The translations under genes and the position numbers were made by a program. The notes below the pieces were generated by a model. The model was not told the DNA's origin. It saw only the letters and a list, made by a program, of their open reading frames with translations, and did not search any database. From the NCBI GenBank assembly GCA_028819845.1, contig JAPPKS010000030.1:1-64000 (forward strand): a DNA stretch of 64,000 bases, in the 5' to 3' direction. Below, piece by piece: positions 1 to 6,342 of this stretch; the first letter of the stretch is position 1, and every line of letters starts with the position of its first letter. Source of the DNA: Candidatus Poribacteria bacterium. GTDB taxonomy: Bacteria; Poribacteria; WGA-4E; PCPOR2b.

Positions 1-87
1 AAACGTAATTGCATAAAGCAAGTTTCATTCCCACACTTAACCCTGAAGAACCAATTTTTTAAAGATTTAGCCAGCACTCAATAGGCA

Positions 88-429
88 ATGAGAGGAGTTG
101 GGCTACAGACAGAACCAATGAATTCATTAGGAATGTTATCGACTTCTCTAATTCGTAAGTTAATTTCTACCCAAACTACAAGAACCGAAATTTTGGAGCA
201 GATAATGATGGAAATATCTGGACAATATCTAGGACGACAGGAGTTTTTAGTGGATGTGTGTTGTGTTAACGGCGCGGACGTATCTTGCGTGAACATTATT
301 GTAAACGCAAGAAATAATTGCATCACGATTATAAGTGATGATGAGGACACGGAAGTTCGGGTGCCTTTAGAAGCATTGGCAAAGGGACTATATGACCTTG
401 AGCAGAAAGATAAACTGAAAAGTAGCTAA
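88..429 (+). CDS. Hypothetical protein, 113 aa
   Basis: I do not recognise this protein. It is an uninterrupted ATG-TAA frame with ordinary amino-acid composition, and an acidic stretch near residues 83-95 (DDEDTE) precedes a short helical C-terminus ending in a Lys-rich tail. No signal peptide or membrane segment is visible. There is no convincing ribosome site before the ATG at 88. In-frame ATGs at 118 and 133 are alternative starts and have no better site. It may be a real small gene of the accessory zone or a chance frame. Confidence 0.4.
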   Translation: MRGVGLQTEPMNSLGMLSTSLIRKLISTQTTRTEILEQIMMEISGQYLGRQEFLVDVCCVNGADVSCVNIIVNARNNCITIISDDEDTEVRVPLEALAKGLYDLEQKDKLKSS

Positions 430-651
430 TTCGCAGCAGTGTTGTGGTTTCGTATTGATTGATGCGCATGAGCACGGTAAGATATGAAATGATCGTTTTG
501 TTTGAGGCATAAGAGACTCAATCGCGCTCGCTATTCACGCGCCTGATTTTTTGGACTTAGCCTTTTCCTCTAACCAACTTTCAGGTAATCAAGTGTTTTT
601 TGACACTATAGTTGATTAGTGCCGAAAGTCTATAACACTAGGGGGTTCCAA

Positions 652-960
652 ATGAACGACAGAAGGTACATTGGGATAACCGGAAACTATTGGTTATACA
701 AGGTTCATGCCGCTACGAATGGAGTACCATTGGACGAAATCAAAAGGGTGGCTAATGACCCAGGGACATATTTTCAGAATGACGATGATGCATATCAGTG
801 CTTTGAGGAAAATTTTCCCGAATGTGAAGTAGAAATCCAACCTCGCACTCGAAAGTATCCGTACAAGTATAAGAAATACCGTCAAGGTTATATTAGGTTT
901 CTCAAGGTAACGCTTACTTTCGGACCCGAAGAATCTATAATGGTTCTCATAAAGGTTTAA
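652..960 (+). CDS. Hypothetical protein, 102 aa
   Basis: Unrecognised small soluble protein. The frame is open from a GTG at 619, but the ATG at 652 is preferred because AGGGGG lies 6 bases upstream. The middle is rich in Asp, Tyr and Lys (YPYKYKKYRQGY around residues 70-81), suggesting a basic, aromatic surface patch, and the C-terminus reads as a beta-strand-like segment. There are no membrane segments. It sits alone between two gene-poor stretches and shares no operon partner. Function unknown. Confidence 0.5.
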   Translation: MNDRRYIGITGNYWLYKVHAATNGVPLDEIKRVANDPGTYFQNDDDAYQCFEENFPECEVEIQPRTRKYPYKYKKYRQGYIRFLKVTLTFGPEESIMVLIKV

Positions 961-1305
961 GAATCCAGTTATAGCAAGGCATGCTGGGCGTGATTACCGT
1001 CGTAGCGTAGCCCGTCGAGTTTCGATGCCTCAAACCAATGAAATAGTGCCAAACCCGTTTTTACGGAGCGTGTCATCAACTAATTGACAACTAAAGTGCC
1101 GTTATTACTTTAGACGGAAAATAATTTAACTCAACAGTAGCGTCATTAATGAAACTCAACCGGCGGCAAATATCCAAACGCCACGTGATTTCGTTTCCGT
1201 GATTGAGTTTGATTGAAGCGGTGTTTGAAGCAACGAGAAACGGACGGAAAAAAGAACCGTTGGTATTTTTTCCGACTTGCGTTTATATATTAAGGAGGAT
1301 TTAGG
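961..1305. other. Non-coding stretch with an A/T hairpin
   Basis: No gene is seen here. A perfect 9-bp inverted repeat, CGGAAAAAA (1245-1253) and TTTTTTCCG (1266-1274) around a 12-base loop, lies just before the ribosome site of the next ORF. It could be a leader hairpin or a weak bidirectional terminator. A TTGACA (1084-1089) with TACTTT 16 bases downstream is a weak promoter candidate. Confidence 0.4.
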
Positions 1306-1779
1306 ATGAATGTATTCATCTATCGCCAAACGAGTACGAACGATCCATGTCGGCACGGCGTATGGGGGATACGTGATTGTTTGGGTGACAAAAGGCGGGG
1401 CAAAAGTGAAGGTGTTTATGGTGCTGTATTGGGCATTGGCGGAAAAGGAATACGCCAATCTTTGCGAGCGAGAATCACTTGGATAGGTATTGGCGTTCAT
1501 AAACAGGAAACACCGGGCAAGAAAGGGCCGCTTGTGACTTTCGATAATGTTTGTCTAATGTATGACAGCGCCCCGATGTTATGCGATGTTGCACCCTTGC
1601 TTTATCATTATATGTTTCGATGTAATAAGATACCACAGTCTGGTTATTCACAATCAAAAACAGTGCAAGTTCCAGTAGAGGTTCAGGAAGAAATTGGCGA
1701 AATTGTGATGCAATATAGTGATTGTCCACCTTCGGAGGAATGCGATTGTGACCCGAATCTGACTTGCGATCCGTGTTGA
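1306..1779 (+). CDS. Hypothetical protein, Cys-rich C-terminus; reading frame uncertain
   Basis: A strong ribosome site (AAGGAGG, 1292-1298) precedes the ATG at 1306, so translation here is likely. The first third of this frame has poor protein character (many Arg/Gly/Trp), while the last third looks genuine: a hydrophilic helix, then a tail with five Cys residues in about 16 positions (CPPSEECDCDPNLTCDPC). Such a tail could bind metal or form disulfides. An alternative start at 1310 in another frame gives a better N-terminal half (see 1310-1486), so the true gene may carry a frameshift near 1480. I do not recognise the family. Confidence 0.35.
   Translation: MNVFIYRQTSTNDPCRHGVWGIRDCLGDKRRGKSEGVYGAVLGIGGKGIRQSLRARITWIGIGVHKQETPGKKGPLVTFDNVCLMYDSAPMLCDVAPLLYHYMFRCNKIPQSGYSQSKTVQVPVEVQEEIGEIVMQYSDCPPSEECDCDPNLTCDPC
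1310..1486 (+). CDS. Overlapping small ORF (58 aa), possible true N-terminal half
   Basis: The start region reads ATGAATG, so the ATG at 1310 uses the same ribosome site as the ATG at 1306, one frame over. The product is more protein-like than the overlapping longer frame: a hydrophobic beta-type segment (GGYVIVWVTKGGAKVKVFMV) followed by a helix with ALAEKEYANL, then TAG. It may be the real beginning of the gene, joined to the 1306 frame by a frameshift near 1480, or a separate small protein. Family not recognised. Confidence 0.3.
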   Translation: MYSSIAKRVRTIHVGTAYGGYVIVWVTKGGAKVKVFMVLYWALAEKEYANLCERESLG

Positions 1780-1818
1780 TATTCTTCAACGCAAATGGGG
1801 GTTAGTAATGAGGAGATA

Positions 1819-1987
1819 TTGTAGGCTGGGTAGAGCGGGTATGATGAAAAATGAAAATCATGAACATGTGGGTGTTATGTTGATTGAGTCCAGGCATAGT
1901 TTGCAGGTAGCGAGACCCAGCGCTTTTCGGTCGTTCGGACGTTCCAAAAGCGTAGACTTTCGCCTTCGGCTTTACCCAATCTACTAA
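1819..1987. repeat. Degenerate copy of the TTGTAGGTTGGG palindromic element
   Basis: The left end (TTGTAGGCTGGGTAGAGCGG) differs at three positions from the intact copies at 2519 and 3034. The interior keeps a form of the inner inverted repeat (GTAGCGAGACCCAGCGCTTTTC), and the right end TTACCCAATCTAC is a decayed version of the terminal repeat. No gene is seen in 1780-2200 apart from this remnant. Confidence 0.5.
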
Positions 1988-2200
1988 TCCTATTCTTCAC
2001 ACAAAACCATGCCAATGCCCAGAACGGCGTCAATCCACGAAATTTGGTCGACATGATATAGCAATCCGCGAGCACATTTTAGAAGTGAGGCGGCAAATTA
2101 TTGACACCACCAATGATGTCGCCAGTCAGATTGATAAAACCGGGTTTTAAACAGCCGGAGGAGGCTTCGGTCTCCGCCAGAACGCCACAAGGAGAACGCA

Positions 2201-2470
2201 ATGTTCACACCAGAAGAGATTTCTCGCATAAAGACGATTACTTGGGAGAATCACAGCCAACACGTATTCTTCATTGATTCTCTAATCGAAAAGCTGGATT
2301 TATATGATTCGGGCGGAGGTGCAATATCCAAGTATGGCACTGTGCCGGTTTCAATTTACGATCATGTGCGAGAATGGCTTGTTGAACTTAAACAGAAGCC
2401 ATCGCCTACTCGAATTGAACAATTGGTTGACATATTAAGTGACTCGCCCCATGTTCTTCCTAACCAATAG
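2201..2470 (+). CDS. Hypothetical protein, 89 aa
   Basis: Small soluble protein that I do not recognise. The start is well supported: AAGGAG lies 6 bases before the ATG. The sequence is amphipathic and mostly helical, with a Gly-rich turn (DSGGGAISKYG, about residues 36-46) in the middle. There is no signal peptide. The gene ends about 50 bases before an intact interspersed repeat. It could be a small accessory or toxin-antitoxin-type protein, but nothing in the sequence shows this. Confidence 0.55.
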   Translation: MFTPEEISRIKTITWENHSQHVFFIDSLIEKLDLYDSGGGAISKYGTVPVSIYDHVREWLVELKQKPSPTRIEQLVDILSDSPHVLPNQ

Positions 2471-2518
2471 TTTGCGAGTCCTCACCGAAACAGTTCGTCG
2501 CAAAACGCGTCGCACGAG

Positions 2519-2783
2519 TTGTAGGTTGGGTTGAGCGGGTTCTTGAAATATGCTTCCACAAACTCATCGATTTCGGGAAAGGATTTCCGCCCGAACTAGT
2601 TGAGATGTAGCGTAACCCAACGCTTTTCCTATGATCCAACCGGCGCCGTTCAATGCAACACATGCGCAATACCGAAAAGCGTTGGGTTCGCTGCGTGTAA
2701 CACAATTTTTAGCGCAATCAAATCGAGACACGCACACAGCGTACATGCCATTTTTCTTAAATTCCGCTTAACCCAACCTACAT
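2519..2783. repeat. MITE-like palindromic element, copy A (265 bp)
   Basis: The ends are TTGTAGGTTGGGTTGAGCGG and CCGCTTAACCCAACCTACAT, which are inverted copies differing at two positions. Inside is a second inverted pair, GTAGCGTAACCCAACGCTTTT and AAAAGCGTTGGGTTCGCTGC. The element encodes no convincing protein. It is about 88-90 percent alike to copy B by eye. Nested palindromes with conserved ends fit a non-autonomous mobile element or a large REP/BIME-type repeat. Confidence 0.75.
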
Positions 2784-2809
2784 CGAATTACAGGACAACC
2801 ACAAGGGTT

Positions 2810-2839
2810 GCCCCTACATTGATTGTGCAAATGTAGGGC
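2810..2839. repeat. Short hairpin repeat (GCCCCTACATT/AATGTAGGGC)
   Basis: GCCCCTACATT (2810-2820) pairs with AATGTAGGGC (2830-2839), with one base unpaired. It lies directly between MITE copy A and a GATTCAGAC-family repeat. A longer relative with CGTAGGGGT arms occurs at 42996-43098. Confidence 0.5.
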
Positions 2840-2853
2840 TGGTCTTGTACCTG

Positions 2854-2902
2854 CTTTCAATCCGTGTACTCTTTAAAATCCGCGGCAATCCGCGATTCAG
2901 AC
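2854..2902 (+). repeat. GATTCAGAC-family repeat, copy 1
   Basis: Contains TTTCAATCCGTGT...AATCCGCGGCAATCCGCGATTCAGAC. The same motif recurs at 3345, 4050, 4137, 5563 and 5877, always in non-coding DNA and on the plus strand. The internal CCGCGGCAATCCGCG is partly self-complementary. Confidence 0.7.
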
Positions 2903-2950
2903 GTTTACGCATGACGGCGGTGAAAGCAAGAATCGTGTACGATATAAAAA

Positions 2951-3012
2951 ATGTGTAAACTTTGTTAAATTTTGTAAATTTTTGTCAACCTTTGGTATCT
3001 GAGTATTGTCTC
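2951..3012 (+). repeat. T-rich repeat (TGTAAACTTTGTTAAATT type), copy 1
   Basis: A run of TTTGTAAA/TTTTGTCAAC units ending in ATCTGAGTATTGTCTCGGTG. Related copies at 5621-5690 and 5971-6015 each follow a GATTCAGAC repeat by 30-50 bases, so the two families travel as a pair. Confidence 0.6.
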
Positions 3013-3033
3013 GGTGCTAATCTTTAACAGTTA

Positions 3034-3299
3034 TTGTAGGTTGGGTTGTGCGGGTTTCGTGAAATATGCTACTACAAACTCATCGATTTCGGGAAAGGAT
3101 TTCCGCCCAAACTAGTTGAGATGTAGCGTAACCCAACGCTTTTTCTACCAACCAACAGGTGCCGTTCAATGAAACACATGCGCAATACCAAAAAGCGTTG
3201 GGTTCGCTACGTGTAACACAATTATTTGCGCAATCAAATCGGGACACGCACGCGGCATACATTCTATTTTTCGTAACCTCCGCTTAACCCAACCTACAA
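3034..3299. repeat. MITE-like palindromic element, copy B (266 bp)
   Basis: The best-preserved copy. Terminal repeats are TTGTAGGTTGGGTTGTGCGG and CCGCTTAACCCAACCTACAA (18 of 20 positions complementary). The inner inverted pair is GTAGCGTAACCCAACGCTTTT and AAAAGCGTTGGGTTCGCTAC. There is no clear target-site duplication: the flanks are ACAGTTA and AAACTTA. Confidence 0.75.
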
Positions 3300-3344
3300 A
3301 AACTTATGGTGAACGCGGTAAACGACTTTTCGAAACGGTCCCAA

Positions 3345-3396
3345 CCGTGATGGAATTCTTTCAATCTGTGCCATCCGCATAATCCGCGATTCAGAC
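3345..3396 (+). repeat. GATTCAGAC-family repeat, copy 2
   Basis: Reads GTGATGGAATTCTTTCAATC, then TGCCATCCGCATAATCCGCG, then ATTCAGAC. It lacks the GGCAATCCGCG segment of copies 1, 3 and 6. It lies 20-30 bases before the ribosome site of the next gene. Confidence 0.7.
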
Positions 3397-3429
3397 AATG
3401 CGCAGCAAACAGAACGAAAGGAGAACACC

Positions 3430-3765
3430 ATGCGAAAAGCAGACCTACAACAGCGAGCGGTTGAGTTAATCAAACAACTCTGGACCGAAAAGCTGAAAGC
3501 GGAGGTTGGCTATCTGACCTATCTTCGGGATAAAGATGCGTGGATAGCCACACACGAATTGGCGAGCGATCCAGAAATCGCCAAGCGTTTAGAGTCGAAA
3601 TCGACGGGCAAAAATCCAATTGTACAACGTAGCATTGAAGCTGTCGAAAAATCACAAGATTTGACACTAGAAGATGCAGAGGTACTACTTCAGGTAATTA
3701 AGGAATATCAGATGCCTGTGCGATTCGATTCACCATTCACGGTGAACAAACAAGAAAGTCAATGA
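3430..3765 (+). CDS. Hypothetical protein, 111 aa, upstream partner of a broken PIN toxin
   Basis: Unrecognised soluble, helix-rich, acidic protein with a good ribosome site (AAAGGAG, 7 bases before the ATG). Its stop codon overlaps the start of the next frame as ATGA, a pattern typical of antitoxin-toxin pairs. That next frame begins like a VapC PIN-domain toxin (3762-3899). By position this would be the antitoxin, but the sequence does not match an AbrB, RHH or Phd antitoxin that I know. The segment around residues 43-52 (ELASDPEIAK) is echoed in decayed form about 330 bases downstream at 3881-3920, suggesting local duplication. Confidence 0.55.
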   Translation: MRKADLQQRAVELIKQLWTEKLKAEVGYLTYLRDKDAWIATHELASDPEIAKRLESKSTGKNPIVQRSIEAVEKSQDLTLEDAEVLLQVIKEYQMPVRFDSPFTVNKQESQ

Positions 3766-3899
3766 TTAGGTATCTCTTAGAAACATCAACATGCAGTTAT
3801 CTCATGGCCAATCATACACGGGTCAAAGATTGTCTCACATCGGCTCAAATCACCGAATATCCCTTCACTTGTCCGATTGTGTATTGGCGAGCGATCTAG
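3762..3899 (+). pseudogene. Remnant of VapC-type PIN-domain toxin
   Basis: A 45-residue frame starts MIRYLLETSTCSYLMANHTR, which resembles the opening of VapC ribonucleases (M-x-YLLDTNxCxYLxxxxxxV). The first acidic catalytic position is Glu instead of Asp. The frame stops at TAG (3897-3899) where a VapC protein would continue for about 85 more residues, and nothing downstream restores it. The ATG overlaps the previous stop by four bases, so it was once translationally coupled. The rest of 3900-4234 holds only repeats. Confidence 0.5.
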
Positions 3900-4049
3900 C
3901 TATATCCAAGAATTTAGAGTGTTTGGAAGTAGATGTGAAAACGGGAAGGCTGAAGCCGTTGCGGTAATGAGACAGGATATTCGACGTACAGCTTACTGAT
4001 GGGGGACGCGGTACACGGTTTTACGAAACGAACCCAAATTGAAGCCAAT

Positions 4050-4109
4050 CGTAATGGAGTTTTTTCAATCCGCGTCATCCTTAAATCCGCGGCAATCCGC
4101 GATTCAGAC
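4050..4109 (+). repeat. GATTCAGAC-family repeat, copy 3
   Basis: CGTAATGGAGTTTTTTCAAT followed by CCGCGTCATCC, TTAAATCCGCGGCAATCCGC and GATTCAGAC. Nearly the same as copy 6 at 5877-5939. Confidence 0.7.
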
Positions 4110-4136
4110 GGTGAGAAAAGAGAGGATGCGTCCCCA

Positions 4137-4178
4137 AAATCCTGAAAGTCCTTTAATCCAGTAAATCCTGATTCAGAC
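4137..4178 (+). repeat. GATTCAGAC-family repeat, variant (copy 4)
   Basis: A diverged form: AATCCTGAAAGTCCTTTAAT, CCAGTAAATCCTGATTCAGAC. It keeps the ending and the AATCC periodicity but has CCTG in place of CCGCG. Confidence 0.5.
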
Positions 4179-4234
4179 TAGCATAGGGATAAGGCATCAC
4201 CATTATATTACCTCGAAAAAAAAGGAGAATCTTT

Positions 4235-5437
4235 ATGATATTCAACCAGCATAGAACAATACCCAGATGTTTCTCTGTTTACGGTATTTTGGCGTTATTT
4301 TTCTTATTGCCGCTTTGCTTTTTAGGATGCGACTTTATTCAACAACTCGTCGTGCCTGATGAACCTGACAGTGCGGCTACAATCAAGATCGGTTTCCTTT
4401 ATAGTCCACCCGACCCCGGAACGACTCGGAGCGGTGCCGAGGTAGCTATCCTCCTCGCTAACGAAGCGGGAGGGATTAACGGACAACCGATAGAACTGCT
4501 CATTAGCGAAGATCAAAGAGATCCCTCACTTAGTGTCGAATTCGCAAAGGAACTCATTGATGCGGGTGTATTGGCAATCGTGGGACCGGACTACAGTACC
4601 GTGGCTATGGAAGTCGGAGCGGTGGTCCAACAACGCGGAATACCGATGGTGACAACCTATCCGACAAACCCACAAGTTACTAGAAACGGGAATTTTTCTT
4701 TTATGGGTGCTTATACAGATCCGTATCAGGCGAGTATGATAGCGAATTTTGCAGTGCAGGGGTTGGCGGCAACGACAGCCGCAGTCCTCACAGAAACAGG
4801 TAACAGCTACTCGGAGGGCTTATCGGACGCTTTCATTGAACAGTTTACCGCGCTCGGCGGCACAATTGCAGTTCATGAACCGTACGAGGCAGGTACGACA
4901 GAATTTACGGCGCAGTTGATACCAATTGCCGCGGTGGAACCTGCTGTTGATGTTGTGTTTCTGGGTGGTTTGGGTGCGGAATTCCCGCTGGCCGTTAAAC
5001 AGGCGAAGGACGCTGAAATTGGTATTGCGGCAACCTTTCTGGGCGGCGATGGTTGGGATCGGCCGGACTTAATTGAAATCGCCGGCCCCGCCATTGAAGG
5101 GAGTTTCTTTGCAAATCATTTTTCCGCCGATGCCCCGACCGCAGAGTTAAGCGCAGCGGCGCGTCAATTTGTTGCCGCCTATACTGCACGATTTGGTATC
5201 GCGCCCGACGGTCCCGCTGCACTCGGCTATGACTCTACCTCTATTGTCATTGAAGCCATGCGTCGATCGGCTAACATAACCCCCGCAGCAATCCGCGACC
5301 AGATTGAGGCGACTCGGAACTACAGCGGAGCAGCAATACTATCGCATTTTGATGAAAATCGGCGCGCGATCAAAAGTCTAGTCATCAATACCGTTAAAGA
5401 TGGAAAGATACAATTCCATCTGACTATATTGCCATAA
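4235..5437 (+). CDS. ABC transporter substrate-binding lipoprotein, Leu/Ile/Val type
   Basis: Predicted extracytoplasmic solute receptor of the branched-chain amino-acid family (Peripla_BP_6, LivJ-like). The N-terminus is a lipoprotein signal with a hydrophobic core (residues 16-30) and lipobox F-L-G-C, so Cys32 is the likely lipidation site. The mature part has the family layout: IKIGFLYSP near residue 51, GAEVAILLANEAGGINGQPI, then SVEFAKELIDAGVLAIVGPDYSTVA and a second lobe ending with LGYDSTSIVIEAMRRS. Length (400 aa) is normal. AAGGAG precedes the ATG. No permease or ATPase gene lies beside it, so it is either an orphan receptor using another locus or feeds a sensor. The ligand could be an amino acid, amide or aromatic acid. 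Confidence 0.85.
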   Translation: MIFNQHRTIPRCFSVYGILALFFLLPLCFLGCDFIQQLVVPDEPDSAATIKIGFLYSPPDPGTTRSGAEVAILLANEAGGINGQPIELLISEDQRDPSLSVEFAKELIDAGVLAIVGPDYSTVAMEVGAVVQQRGIPMVTTYPTNPQVTRNGNFSFMGAYTDPYQASMIANFAVQGLAATTAAVLTETGNSYSEGLSDAFIEQFTALGGTIAVHEPYEAGTTEFTAQLIPIAAVEPAVDVVFLGGLGAEFPLAVKQAKDAEIGIAATFLGGDGWDRPDLIEIAGPAIEGSFFANHFSADAPTAELSAAARQFVAAYTARFGIAPDGPAALGYDSTSIVIEAMRRSANITPAAIRDQIEATRNYSGAAILSHFDENRRAIKSLVINTVKDGKIQFHLTILP

Positions 5438-5562
5438 CCTTCAGTTGCTAAGTTCTGTTGCCAATTGACATGACGAACCATCACTCCGGCGATAAATCAC
5501 CGAACTACAGGTACATAGGCATACGGATTCAACAGATGAATCGGATAGCGCCGATGTTTTTG

Positions 5563-5587
5563 ATCCGTGGCAATCCGCGATTCAGAC
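5563..5587 (+). repeat. GATTCAGAC-family repeat, copy 5 (short)
   Basis: TGATCCGTGGCAATCCGCG then ATTCAGAC; only the 3' half of the repeat is present. Confidence 0.6.
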
Positions 5588-5620
5588 AATGGCGATGGAC
5601 AGAAGAATTGTGTAGGATTA

Positions 5621-5690
5621 AATTGAAATCTGTCAAATTTTGTAAACTTTTGTCAACTTCTGACATCTGATTATTGTCTCCGCGTTTCTC
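5621..5690 (+). repeat. T-rich repeat, copy 2
   Basis: Contains TGTCAAATTTTGTAAACTTT and TGTCAACTTCTGACATCTGA then TTATTGTCTCCGCGTTTCTC. It parallels 2951-3012 in sequence and in its place after a GATTCAGAC copy and before a MITE copy. Confidence 0.6.
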
Positions 5691-5715
5691 CAAATCCGCT
5701 CAAAAGTAAACAGAT

Positions 5716-5823
5716 TGTAGGTTGGGTTCGCTATCAATAACAAAATTTCTAACGCAATCAATCCGAGAAATACACGCGGCATACATTCTATTTTTCGTAA
5801 CCTCCGCTTAACCCAACCTACAA
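5716..5823. repeat. MITE-like element, internally deleted copy C (108 bp)
   Basis: Starts TTGTAGGTTGGGTT and jumps directly to CGCTATCAATAAC, i.e. from the left end into the right half of the element. It ends CCGCTTAACCCAACCTACAA as in copy B. The lost part lies between two occurrences of GTTGGGTT in the full element, which explains the deletion by recombination between them. Confidence 0.7.
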
Positions 5824-5876
5824 GAACTAAAAGAACTCACGAGTAACGAGGTAATCGACTATTCAACTCGGTCACA

Positions 5877-5939
5877 ACCGTGATGGAGTTCTTTCAATCT
5901 GTGTCATCCGCATAATCCGCGGCAATCCGCGATTCAGAC
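5877..5939 (+). repeat. GATTCAGAC-family repeat, copy 6
   Basis: Full-length form: ACCGTGATGGAGTTCTTTCA, ATCTGTGTCATCCGCATAAT, CCGCGGCAATCCGCG, ATTCAGAC. Confidence 0.7.
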
Positions 5940-5970
5940 ATTTGCCTTCTAGCGCGATAGAGGGAAAAAT

Positions 5971-6015
5971 ATGTAAACTTTTGTAAACTCTTAAACTCTG
6001 GACTTTGTCTCCGTG
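5971..6015 (+). repeat. T-rich repeat, copy 3
   Basis: ATGTAAACTTTTGTAAACTC then TTAAACTCTGGACTTTGTCT and CCGTG, following GATTCAGAC copy 6 by about 30 bases. No gene is seen between 5438 and 6342; the block is repeats plus the promoter region at 6247. Confidence 0.55.
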
Positions 6016-6246
6016 TTTATCCAGGTTGGATTATACGCGGAAACTGGCTGTCCTTTTCCCGGTAAACCATTTGGTAAGGTCATCGAAGTTTTGCAAAAAT
6101 ATATTTCTTGAGGCAAGCAATTAACCGTTGTGGCGGCAGTGGGCCGTGGAAAACCTGGTTGTTTTTTCGCGAGACGCGGAAAATGCGAACAGTTTATGTT
6201 CTCCGTTTGTCTAAATGAATTGATTTAACCGGTGTCTTCATTATGT

Positions 6247-6292
6247 CTAAGTGAGATTTGGATTGCATATCATGTCTCACTTAGGCTATATT
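6247..6292 (+). promoter_or_regulatory. Promoter with overlapping 10-bp operator-like dyad
   Basis: CTAAGTGAGA (6247-6256) and TCTCACTTAG (6275-6284) form a perfect 10-bp inverted repeat with an 18-base spacer. Between and after them lie TTGCAT (6263-6268) and TATATT (6287-6292), spaced 18 bases, a plausible sigma-70 promoter. The right arm falls in the spacer, so a repressor bound to the dyad would block polymerase. The next gene starts at 6343. Confidence 0.45.
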
Positions 6293-6342
6293 ATCGCCGA
6301 CGGGAAAATGTTTTCGTAACACTCGGAACGCCGGACGAAAAT

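Noticed and set aside
2519-6015. CRISPR array in the repeat-rich zone
   Set aside because: Repeats belong to different families, are irregularly spaced and are not separated by unique spacers of constant length; no cas genes.
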